Program-made: the position numbers and the translations under genes | The notes under the pieces: generated by a model | Databases searched by the model: none | Told to the model about the DNA's origin: nothing | Seen by the model: the letters and a program-made list of their open reading frames with translations, nothing else | Origin: Balneolaceae bacterium | GTDB taxonomy: Bacteria > Bacteroidota > Rhodothermia > Balneolales > Balneolaceae | Length of the DNA: 5,288 bases | Reading direction: 5' to 3' | Assembly (NCBI GenBank): GCA_003555185.1 | Contig: PWFZ01000090.1 | Location: 1-5,288 of the forward strand | Shown here: piece after piece, positions 1 through 4,952 of the stretch | Layout of the letters: each line of letters opens with the position of its first letter | Position numbering within the stretch: the first letter of the stretch is position 1

Positions 1-567
1 GTCAATGGAAGCTTCACTGACAAAAGGCAACTCAAGTGTATTTCGGTTATCAAGATTTACTAAATGGACAGGGTAACCAACTAAGGGGTTATCAGAATTC
101 ACATCTTCGTCTCTCTCTTTTGTAAGTAACAGCCACTTGCCGTCATTTGAGAATTCAGCAACGCGAATATTTTCAAATATCTCTTTTTCACCGCTCTCAG
201 TATTCAACAAGGCCAGACCTCGTTTTGGCGCATCATTTTCAGCATTTTCCAACTCCAGAAAAGCCGGTTTTTGATATGCCGCCACCCACTTTTCATCTGA
301 TGATATTTGAGGGAATTCTCCACGCTCAATGCTATATCGAAGATCACGGCTTGTATGCTTTACCCGCACTTCTCCATCGCCACGTTCCGGCCAGACACCA
401 AACGCCACCCAGTTTCCATTCTCCGACAATACGGGTTGATTGATGGCCTCAAACTGCATTACATCTTCAAAAGTAAGTGTCTCTTGTGCTGCAAGATCGG
501 TAGTTCCACAGCCGGTTAGCAAGACAAAAAATAATATGAAAGTTGTTGTGTGTATCCGTAATCTCAT
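1..567 (-). CDS. S9-family (prolyl oligopeptidase-like) peptidase lipoprotein, N-terminal part
   Basis: A frame of 189 codons is open without a stop from the ATG at 567-565 to the left edge, so only the N-terminus is present. Residues 1-20 form a lipoprotein signal: basic MRLR, a hydrophobic run, then the lipobox LTGC with Cys20 as the lipidated residue, which predicts membrane anchoring outside the cytoplasm. The mature part reads like the start of a beta-propeller: 'QPVLSENGNWVAFGVWPERG' followed by 'GEVRVKHT', then the repeated motifs 'ISSDEKWVAAY' and 'FSNDGKWLLLT'. The S/N-D/E-GKW blades are typical of the propeller in S9 peptidases of Bacteroidota-like bacteria, whose C-terminal alpha/beta-hydrolase domain would lie outside the window. 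The catalytic Ser-Asp-His triad cannot be checked here. No Shine-Dalgarno precedes the start. It diverges from the DinB-like gene across 109 bp. The lipoprotein call is firm and the S9 call is likely; another propeller protein is possible. Confidence 0.72.
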   Translation of the reverse strand, partial: MRLRIHTTTFILFFVLLTGCGTTDLAAQETLTFEDVMQFEAINQPVLSENGNWVAFGVWPERGDGEVRVKHTSRDLRYSIERGEFPQISSDEKWVAAYQKPAFLELENAENDAPKRGLALLNTESGEKEIFENIRVAEFSNDGKWLLLTKERDEDVNSDNPLVGYPVHLVNLDNRNTLELPFVSEASID

Positions 568-576
568 GGCAAAGGG

Positions 577-612
577 TTTGTGAAATTTATTTTTCAAGCT
601 GAAAGGAACGAA
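577..612 (-). promoter_or_regulatory. Candidate Bacteroidota-type promoter of the S9 peptidase gene
   Basis: On the minus strand TAAATTTC (589-582) differs in one fixed base from the Bacteroidota -7 element TAnnTTTG. It is preceded, at a spacing of 19 bases, by TTCG (612-609), a three-of-four match to the -33 TTTG. The predicted start of transcription lies about 10 bases before the ATG. This is a pattern match only. I see no comparable promoter for the plus-strand gene in the same 109-bp spacer. Confidence 0.28.
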
Positions 613-676
613 AAATGCGTTATTCCTGCCAATTTATCGCCCTGATTTTCAATTATTTTACCTTAGCACCTATTCC

Positions 677-1249
677 ATGCCAAAAAAAAAGAATTATACG
701 TTTGATGAACTCAGAGACAGATTCGAAGGAGCTAAAACGGTAGTCCATGAATATGGAAGCCTCGCCGTGGATACTGTAAACTTCAAGCTCAACCCAGATA
801 CATGGAGCTGCACTGAAGTTTGCCAGCATCTCATTCGATTCAATGAGATGTACCTAACGGAGATCAGAAGTGCTGTAGAAAAGCGAAAAACAATACCCGT
901 TTTCAAGAATAAGATCTCATTCGCACCAAAATGGACCGTAAAAAAGTTAGCACAGTTTATAGAACCGCCCTACAGATTTGGTGTCAAAACGCTCAAGCCA
1001 ATGCAACCCTCCAACATCGAACTGTCAGCGGCAGAAACGTTCATGCGACTCATAGAAATTAATGAAGAGATTGTAACTCTGATCAACAAGGCTGAAGAAG
1101 AACAATGGAATTTGAACAAAATTAAAGGAAATCACCCACTTTTTAAGCTTTACAGAATGTCACTCATTGATTATCTCGTATTTATTGATGCACATCAGCG
1201 CCGGCATTTTTGGCAAATTGAACAAATTTTAACCCGAATTCCGGAGTAA
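677..1249 (+). CDS. DinB_2-superfamily protein, putative metal-dependent enzyme
   Basis: This 190-residue protein has the pattern of the DinB/YfiT-like four-helix bundle family (DinB_2). W43-S44-x-x-E47-V48 leads into His51, the first expected metal ligand. Near the C-terminus D171-A-H173-Q-R-R-H177-F-W-Q180-I carries the HxxxH pair that completes the three-histidine site, usually Ni or Zn. Family members are known or proposed to be thiol-dependent transferases or hydrolases (bacillithiol, mycothiol and glutathione related), but the substrate cannot be read from the sequence. Despite the name, this family has nothing to do with DNA polymerase IV. The lysine- and aromatic-rich middle (residues 69-110) is an insertion between helices and is less recognisable. 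No Shine-Dalgarno precedes the ATG; the start is chosen because translation from it gives a full-length bundle. The gene ends convergent to umuC, separated by a repeat-bearing spacer. Confidence 0.8.
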   Translation: MPKKKNYTFDELRDRFEGAKTVVHEYGSLAVDTVNFKLNPDTWSCTEVCQHLIRFNEMYLTEIRSAVEKRKTIPVFKNKISFAPKWTVKKLAQFIEPPYRFGVKTLKPMQPSNIELSAAETFMRLIEINEEIVTLINKAEEEQWNLNKIKGNHPLFKLYRMSLIDYLVFIDAHQRRHFWQIEQILTRIPE

Positions 1250-1265
1250 AAATCACTGTGCAAAG

Positions 1266-1300
1266 TCTCCCCTAATAAAGGGGAGATACAGAGGGGTGTT
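1266..1300 (+). repeat. C/G-tract hairpin repeat, left copy of an inverted pair
   Basis: A perfect 8-bp stem TCTCCCCT (1266-1273) / AGGGGAGA (1279-1286) with a 5-base loop is followed by tac and AGAGGGGTGTT. The same design (hairpin, 3-base spacer, AGGGGG-type tract, GTT) recurs in inverted orientation at 1401-1435. There is no U-tract after the stem, so it is not a canonical terminator, though its position after the DinB-like gene would allow it to shape the 3' end of the transcript. It resembles dispersed REP- or MITE-type repeats. Confidence 0.65.
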
Positions 1301-1400
1301 AGCTGGGTTTCGATACGAATTACAAATACTGATTCGACTAATGTATTTGACCAACATGTAGGACAAAATAAAGTTAATGCCTGATTTAAGTGGTGGATCA

Positions 1401-1435
1401 ACATCCCCCTCAGTCCCCCCTTTTTAAGGGGGATT
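1401..1435 (-). repeat. C/G-tract hairpin repeat, right copy of an inverted pair
   Basis: Read on the minus strand, this copy has a 7-bp stem CCCCCTT/AAGGGGG (1432-1426 with 1422-1416) and a 3-base loop, then the tract AGGGGGATGTT ending at 1401. It matches the layout of the left copy at 1266-1300 in opposite orientation. Bases 1291-1300 and 1401-1410 are themselves nearly complementary, so the pair could fold into one long structure around a core of about 100 bases. It lies 20 bases beyond the umuC stop codon. I see no coding sequence in the 206-bp spacer 1250-1455. Confidence 0.65.
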
Positions 1436-1455
1436 AAAATTTCCCCTTCAGACAA

Positions 1456-2733
1456 TTAAAGCACCCTCACTTCCATCAGTTCATCCCAGTGCGTGGTGTA
1501 TCGTTTACTCAGATGCTGCTGTTTCATCTGCCAGGGCTGATCAATTCCACTTCCCGCCACAGACATTGTACGTTTTCCGAACTTCGCATTAATTCCGTCC
1601 ATGCTTTCCATTAGCGAATGCTGCTTTTTGGAGTAGTTATTACCCCCAAAAAGATCAGACTGAATCTCCTGTTGCGGAATTATCCCTGTAAGCATAACCC
1701 ACGCCTTTTTATATGTCTTTCCCTTTTCGAACAGTTGTTCCACACATAAGCCTGCAATCTCTGAAAGTGTAGGCGTATCAGCTGTAGGATTTGGCAGAGC
1801 GATGTCCATCCCGAACTTATATCTTGCAGCCTGATTTTCATATTTATTGGTAACCAATACTACGCTTATGTTTGACGCCACACAGTACTGTGCTCTCAGC
1901 TTTTCAGCTGCCCGACTCGCAAATGCCGAAACAGCTTCTTTCAAATCACACAATTCCGTTACCGGCTTACCAAATGATCTCGAGCTTAGAATTCCTTTTC
2001 GTGGTTCTGTAGTTTCATCTACTCTCAGGCATGGCGTTCCACGAAGCTCTATCACTGTTCGTAAACCGGTGACTTTCATCTCTTTTCTGATCCAGGAATC
2101 AGCCTGACAACTCAGCTCCCATGCGGTATTAATTCCATACTTGTTTAAATTTGCTGAGTAATTTTTCCCTACGCCCCAGATATCTGAAACCGGTGTCTGC
2201 CGAAGTAATTTCTCAACAGCAATTTGACTATCCAAAACCCAAACACCTTCTCTTTCCGGGTCAGATTTAGCGGCTTCATTTGCAATTTTTGCCAGCGTCT
2301 TGGTGGGTGCAATTCCTACCGATACCGGCATTCCTGTCCATTGCAGCACTCTCTGCCGGAGTTCCATCCCATAGCGATGAAAGGTTGGTATTACTCGGTT
2401 AGAAAGTTCTGCAAATGCTTCATCAATACTGTAAACCTCAATGTTTGGAGTTAGTGATCGTAAAGACTCCATCACACGATTCGACATATCTCCATATAGC
2501 GCGTAATTCGAAGACCGTACAGCTATCTGTTTTTGATGAATCAGCGGTCGAATTTTAAATTCGGGAACACCCATTTCCACTCCCATCTCTTTCGCCTCTT
2601 TTGATCGGGCAATCACGCATCCATCATTATTTGATAAAATAACCAACGGACGGTTTTTCAGAGTCGGATCGAACACCCTCTCGCAGGAGGCGTAAAAATT
2701 ATTACAATCAATAAGGGCGTAAGCTGTAGACAT
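1456..2733 (-). CDS. umuC: UmuC, catalytic subunit of translesion DNA polymerase V
   Basis: This is a complete 425-residue Y-family polymerase, about the length of E. coli UmuC. In family terms it copies past DNA lesions together with a UmuD' dimer and RecA. The palm opens with A-L-I-D9-C-N-N-F13-Y14-A-S-C-E, giving the first metal-binding Asp and the steric-gate Tyr14; NNDGCVIARSKEA (35-47) is the nucleotide-contacting segment; Y101-S-I-D104-E105 supplies the other catalytic carboxylates. The helix-hairpin-helix thumb is around 185-207 (IWGVGKNYSANL) and the little finger is about 240-355. Q358-S-D-L-F362 fits the QxxLF beta-clamp motif. The C-terminal DUF4113 segment includes GIDQPWQMK (396-404) and YTTHWDEL (412-419). 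All key residues are present, so the enzyme should be active. No Shine-Dalgarno precedes the start. It lies 168 bp after umuD, a gap filled by a small mobile element, whereas the two genes normally abut or overlap. Confidence 0.97.
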   Translation of the reverse strand: MSTAYALIDCNNFYASCERVFDPTLKNRPLVILSNNDGCVIARSKEAKEMGVEMGVPEFKIRPLIHQKQIAVRSSNYALYGDMSNRVMESLRSLTPNIEVYSIDEAFAELSNRVIPTFHRYGMELRQRVLQWTGMPVSVGIAPTKTLAKIANEAAKSDPEREGVWVLDSQIAVEKLLRQTPVSDIWGVGKNYSANLNKYGINTAWELSCQADSWIRKEMKVTGLRTVIELRGTPCLRVDETTEPRKGILSSRSFGKPVTELCDLKEAVSAFASRAAEKLRAQYCVASNISVVLVTNKYENQAARYKFGMDIALPNPTADTPTLSEIAGLCVEQLFEKGKTYKKAWVMLTGIIPQQEIQSDLFGGNNYSKKQHSLMESMDGINAKFGKRTMSVAGSGIDQPWQMKQQHLSKRYTTHWDELMEVRVL

Positions 2734-2778
2734 AGTTATTGCAGGTCAATCGTTGATGAGTGTATAGAAGTAACTTTC

Positions 2779-2882
2779 GAAGCTGTCTAAAAAGAGTTCC
2801 TGAAAACGGCGGGAGATGCCGGCTCGGGGGCCGGCATGACATATAATTTTATTGTTTCTAAGTCCCTTTACGAGACAGCTTC
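2779..2882. mobile_element. 104-bp MITE-like element between umuD and umuC
   Basis: Perfect 10-bp inverted ends, GAAGCTGTCT (2779-2788) and AGACAGCTTC (2873-2882), bound a non-coding insert. The ends resemble the GAGGCTGTCTC termini I associate with IS1182-like and related transposons, but the family assignment is from memory. Inside is a strong GC-rich hairpin: ATGCCGGC (2816-2823), loop TCGGGG, GCCGGCAT (2830-2837), in otherwise AT-rich DNA. No transposase frame is present and no clear target duplication flanks the ends. The element fills most of the 168-bp umuD-umuC gap, so the hairpin would lie in the middle of a umuDC transcript. Confidence 0.68.
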
Positions 2883-2901
2883 TGACGAGTTCATATCTCG
2901 A

Positions 2902-3324
2902 TTACAGGCATGAATGAATTATATGAGAAACAACGCCCCAAATAGCCGTATCGGAATGGAGATCATTATCTAACTGAACCATAGATCCGTCACCTCTCTC
3001 GAGTGACCACTCCTTCCGGCTGTTCCATAACCTGCAAAGTTGCAACTCGCCATCCAGCTCCACAACAACCAGTACGTTGTGTCTGTAGGCAAGTGAGCGA
3101 TCAATCACCAGCAAATCTCCATCGTTCACCCCTAACCGTCTGTTTTCGTCTCCTTTAATTCGCGAAAAAAAAGTAGATGTTGGCCTCTGCACAATATGAT
3201 CATGCAGATTCAGCCGAGCTTCCATGTGATCGGTCGCCGGAGACGGAAAACCGGTCTCCCTGTTTCTTTGAATATTGAGCGAAAGGGTTTCGGTTGGTTT
3301 TGTTTGATAAGTCTCAGCAATCAT
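2902..3324 (-). CDS. umuD: UmuD-like S24-family protein with both protease catalytic residues lost
   Basis: This 140-residue UmuD homologue (E. coli: 139) would be the regulatory partner of UmuC. The ATG at 3324 is preferred over the in-frame ATG at 3336 because GGAGG lies 5 bases before it, and because residue numbers then coincide with E. coli UmuD. GFPSPATDHMEARLNL (25-40) matches the cleavage region, S50-T-F-F starts the protease core, NDGDLLVIDRSL (67-78) and LDGEL (90-94) follow, and WGVVSHII closes the fold. Active UmuD uses Ser60 (GDSM) and Lys97 to cut itself between Cys24 and Gly25. Here the sites read G-D-E60-N and L-C97-R, and the cut site is Thr24-Gly25. The alignment through this part has no gaps, so a frameshift does not explain it. 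Self-cleavage should therefore be impossible, while fold and dimer surfaces appear kept. It is either a functional pseudo-protease or an early decaying gene; no stop or indel is present. Confidence 0.92.
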   Translation of the reverse strand: MIAETYQTKPTETLSLNIQRNRETGFPSPATDHMEARLNLHDHIVQRPTSTFFSRIKGDENRRLGVNDGDLLVIDRSLAYRHNVLVVVELDGELQLCRLWNSRKEWSLERGDGSMVQLDNDLHSDTAIWGVVSHIIHSCL

Positions 3325-3329
3325 AATAT

Positions 3330-3334
3330 CCTCC
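3330..3334 (-). promoter_or_regulatory. Shine-Dalgarno that decides the umuD start
   Basis: GGAGG on the minus strand ends 5 bases before the ATG at 3324. It overlaps the upstream in-frame ATG at 3336 (ATGGAGG), which makes that codon unlikely to be the start. It is the only strong Shine-Dalgarno among the gene starts in the window. Confidence 0.7.
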
Positions 3335-3348
3335 ATTTAATTATATGT

Positions 3349-3379
3349 GTAATATATGTTAGAGGATTCTAAATACAAA
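3349..3379 (-). promoter_or_regulatory. Candidate umuD promoter
   Basis: On the minus strand TTTG (3379-3376) is followed after exactly 19 bases by TATATTAC (3356-3349), which fits TTTG-N19-TAnnTTTG with two mismatches in the last element. The same bases read as TATATT, one change from the sigma70 -10. Transcription would begin about 20 bases before the umuD start. A box TGTAATATATGTTAGA (3348-3363, plus strand) overlaps the -7/-10 element and could be an operator. Confidence 0.4.
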
Positions 3380-3396
3380 CTATTTATTAATCACAT

Positions 3397-3420
3397 AATC
3401 AGTTTGTGAAAGGACTGATT
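3397..3420 (-). other. Inverted repeat in the DUF4174-umuD spacer
   Basis: AATCAGT (3397-3403) and ACTGATT (3414-3420) form a 7-bp stem with a 10-base loop, about 100 bases after the DUF4174 stop codon. There is no U-tract following the stem on the minus strand, so a terminator role is weak; an operator upstream of the umuD promoter is equally possible. Confidence 0.35.
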
Positions 3421-3432
3421 GTCATAAGCTTA

Positions 3433-3446
3433 GGAAGAATTCTTCC
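3433..3446. promoter_or_regulatory. Perfect 14-bp palindrome upstream of umuD
   Basis: GGAAGAATTCTTCC is a perfect palindrome in the 182-bp spacer between DUF4174 and umuD. On the minus strand it lies just before TAAGCTTA and after a TTTG (3454-3451), so it sits where a -33/-7 spacer would be in a second, weaker promoter match (TTTG, 18 bases, TAAGCTTA). A dimeric regulator site is plausible but unproven. Confidence 0.35.
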
Positions 3447-3518
3447 ATTTCAAACCGGACACATGTGCGATTCATTTTTTTCTACACGCTGTAATATGTT
3501 CTAACACATGAAATTTTA

Positions 3519-3965
3519 TTAACCATCTCTCATTTCGCGCTGACGCATCGGCATTCTGTCAATCACAGAAAATAGCTCATCCGGAGCAATCACATCAATT
3601 GAACGCAACTTTTCGCCACCATCTTTTCCAATCAGTAAAATGGAAAACTGCTCATCAGTAATATCAAATTGATCCCTAAGATTTTTTGCGGATTCATCAG
3701 TAATCGGGAGTTCACCCACTTTAGATTTACCTCTATTTACCACTGTTACAATTTTCAAATCACGATCATCAATACCATCACCGGTCGGGTAAATCAAGGA
3801 TTTCTGTTCGCTAAACCGGGCGTCAGATTCATCAGGTCCAAAAATTAAAACAACCCTGTTTTCCCATCGATAATCAGCCAATGAAAATTTTACTTCCGAT
3901 TTTCCCTGTGCTGAAAGAGATTGAAACCCAAAAATGATGATTGAAGCCGTAATAAGTGATTTCAT
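3519..3965 (-). CDS. Secreted DUF4174-domain protein
   Basis: A complete 148-residue protein with a Sec signal peptide: MKS, a hydrophobic stretch ITASIIIFGF, and a likely cut after SLSA (residue 19). The mature chain follows the DUF4174 pattern closely: LADYRW34-ENR-V-V-L-I-F-G-P-D45 at the N-terminus, Q54-K-S-L, the D67-R68-D69-L strand, then F107-S-I-L-L-I-GKDGG-E-K-L-R121-S, and the signature I-D-R-M-P-M-R-Q-R-E-M-R at 135-146. The family is predicted to have a thioredoxin-like fold but lacks a CxxC, and no Cys is present here, so no redox role can be claimed. The function is unknown. It lies upstream of umuD on the same strand, 194 bp from the umuD start, and diverges from ghrA across 60 bp holding a LexA-box-like dyad. 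Whether it is co-transcribed with umuDC cannot be decided from sequence. No Shine-Dalgarno is seen. Confidence 0.88.
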   Translation of the reverse strand: MKSLITASIIIFGFQSLSAQGKSEVKFSLADYRWENRVVLIFGPDESDARFSEQKSLIYPTGDGIDDRDLKIVTVVNRGKSKVGELPITDESAKNLRDQFDITDEQFSILLIGKDGGEKLRSIDVIAPDELFSVIDRMPMRQREMRDG

Positions 3966-3977
3966 GATTGGCTTGGT

Positions 3978-4009
3978 TTTGCTGTATCTTAATACAGATA
4001 AAATTTTTG
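3978..4009 (+). promoter_or_regulatory. Candidate ghrA promoter
   Basis: TTTG (3978-3981), 20 bases, then AATTTTTG (4002-4009) matches the Bacteroidota promoter TTTG / TAnnTTTG with one changed base and a spacer one base longer than usual. Transcription would begin about 10 bases before the ATG at 4026. The CTGTAT/ATACAG dyad fills the spacer, so a bound protein would block this promoter. Confidence 0.38.
3982..3997. promoter_or_regulatory. LexA-box-like dyad in the DUF4174/ghrA divergent promoter
   Basis: CTGTATCTTAATACAG has perfect 6-bp arms CTGTAT/ATACAG around 4 bases. It fits CTGT-N8-ACAG, the LexA operator of gamma- and betaproteobacteria, at all twelve arm positions of the E. coli core; only the centre differs. 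It lies 17 bases before the DUF4174 start and between the two elements of a candidate ghrA promoter, both good positions for a repressor. LexA operators differ between phyla, so the match may be accidental or belong to another dimeric regulator. Confidence 0.42.
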
Positions 4010-4025
4010 ATGATAAAAACGTTCT

Positions 4026-4952
4026 ATGTCGATACTATTCGTTGCCCAACATCGGGAAATGTCTCCTTTTAAATCTGCTATTGAGAAGCTGGACTCTAAC
4101 ATGGATGTAGAGATATGGCCGAATGTTGAGAAGCCGGAACGGGTACAATTTGCTGTTGCCTGGAATCACCCGAAAAACGTGTTCAATTCATTCCCAAACT
4201 TGCAGGTCATCTCCTCTCTTGGCGCCGGGGTTGACCATCTATTTGCAGATGCGACCATTCCTGAACATATACGATTTACAAGAGTGGTAGCTCCTTCATT
4301 GTCCGATCAAATGTGTGATTACGTGCTAGGTTCGGTGTTGAATATTCTGCAAAGAACAGAAACCTACTACGATCAGCAGAAGCAGGCTGAGTGGCTCCCT
4401 CAAAAAGCATATCGCAAAAAAGAGTTAACTGTTGGCGTGATGGGACTCGGAGCCATTGGAAAAAAAGTAGCTGAAAGATTGGTCTTAAATGGATTTACTG
4501 TGGCGGGATGGTCAACCAGTAAAAAAGTGATTGATGGAGTTCAAACGTACTCAGCAGATGAACTGAATGAATTTTTATCGCAAACCAATATCCTGGTCTG
4601 CCTGCTGCCATTAACAGAGAGAACAGAGGACATCTTAGACCTCGACTTATTCAAAAAACTCAAAAACCCGGCATTTCTCATTAATGTAGCCCGCGGTGAA
4701 CATCTGGTTGAGGAGGATCTGATTTACTCGCTCGATACTGATTTAATACAACATGCACTTTTGGATGTATTTTCTAAGGAACCTCTGCCGGAGTCACATC
4801 CTTTCTGGGGTCGTGACAAAATCACAATCACCCCGCATATTGCATCCGTCACCGATCCCGATGAAGTTGCCAGTCTACTTTTAGACAATTATAAACGATT
4901 ACTATCCGGTATGGATTTAATGCACGAGGCAGATCGCAAAAAAGAATATTAA
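4026..4952 (+). CDS. ghrA: Glyoxylate/hydroxypyruvate reductase A-like D-2-hydroxyacid dehydrogenase
   Basis: A complete 308-residue cytoplasmic NAD(P)H-dependent 2-hydroxyacid dehydrogenase, predicted to reduce glyoxylate to glycolate and hydroxypyruvate to glycerate. SSLGAGVDHL (63-72) is the substrate-loop motif. The Rossmann motif is G140-L-G142-A-I-G145 and lies in the central nucleotide-binding domain. The catalytic residues are Arg223 in VARG, Glu252 in D247-VFSKE-PLP and His271 in TPHIAS, all present. The block RGEHLVEEDL and the ending V/A-D-R-K/A-x-x-Y agree with E. coli GhrA rather than with SerA or GhrB. Trp162-S-T-S follows the second Rossmann strand where acidic NAD-type enzymes carry Asp; this fits NADPH preference. 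The ending EADRKKEY matches the GhrA terminus QVDRARGY, so the C-terminus is natural although the stop codon lies in the edge of a mobile element. Other keto-acid substrates are possible. Confidence 0.9.
   Translation: MSILFVAQHREMSPFKSAIEKLDSNMDVEIWPNVEKPERVQFAVAWNHPKNVFNSFPNLQVISSLGAGVDHLFADATIPEHIRFTRVVAPSLSDQMCDYVLGSVLNILQRTETYYDQQKQAEWLPQKAYRKKELTVGVMGLGAIGKKVAERLVLNGFTVAGWSTSKKVIDGVQTYSADELNEFLSQTNILVCLLPLTERTEDILDLDLFKKLKNPAFLINVARGEHLVEEDLIYSLDTDLIQHALLDVFSKEPLPESHPFWGRDKITITPHIASVTDPDEVASLLLDNYKRLLSGMDLMHEADRKKEY

Noticed and set aside
147..519. Two overlapping plus-strand open frames (147-443 and 307-519)
   Set aside because: They lie antisense to the S9 lipoprotein gene, which has a convincing signal peptide and propeller motifs on the other strand.
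694..906. Minus-strand open frame of 70 codons
   Set aside because: It is antisense to the DinB-like gene, with no family pattern and no separate promoter.
1266..1435. Rho-independent terminators at the convergent umuC/DinB-like spacer
   Set aside because: The stems are strong but neither is followed by a U-tract on either strand; they fit dispersed repeats better.
1195..1455. Minus-strand open frame of 86 codons starting at 1455
   Set aside because: It runs through both hairpin repeats and into the DinB-like gene; its composition follows the repeats (LIPLKKGGLRG, LCISPLLGET) and it resembles no family.
1847..2454. Plus-strand open frames 1847-2107 and 2224-2454
   Set aside because: They are antisense to umuC, whose protein motifs are continuous through this part.
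3140..3180. Frameshift at the run of eight T on the umuD coding strand as the cause of the lost catalytic Ser
   Set aside because: The protein matches the family on both sides of the run in one frame and without gaps, and the Lys97 position, far from the run, is changed as well.
3463..3504. Short plus-strand frame of 13 codons from ATG at 3463 upstream of umuD
   Set aside because: It is too short, has no ribosome binding site, and the region is better explained as a regulatory spacer.
4926..4952. C-terminal truncation of GhrA by the inserted element
   Set aside because: The final residues ADRKKEY correspond to the normal GhrA end DRARGY, so the stop is at the native place.
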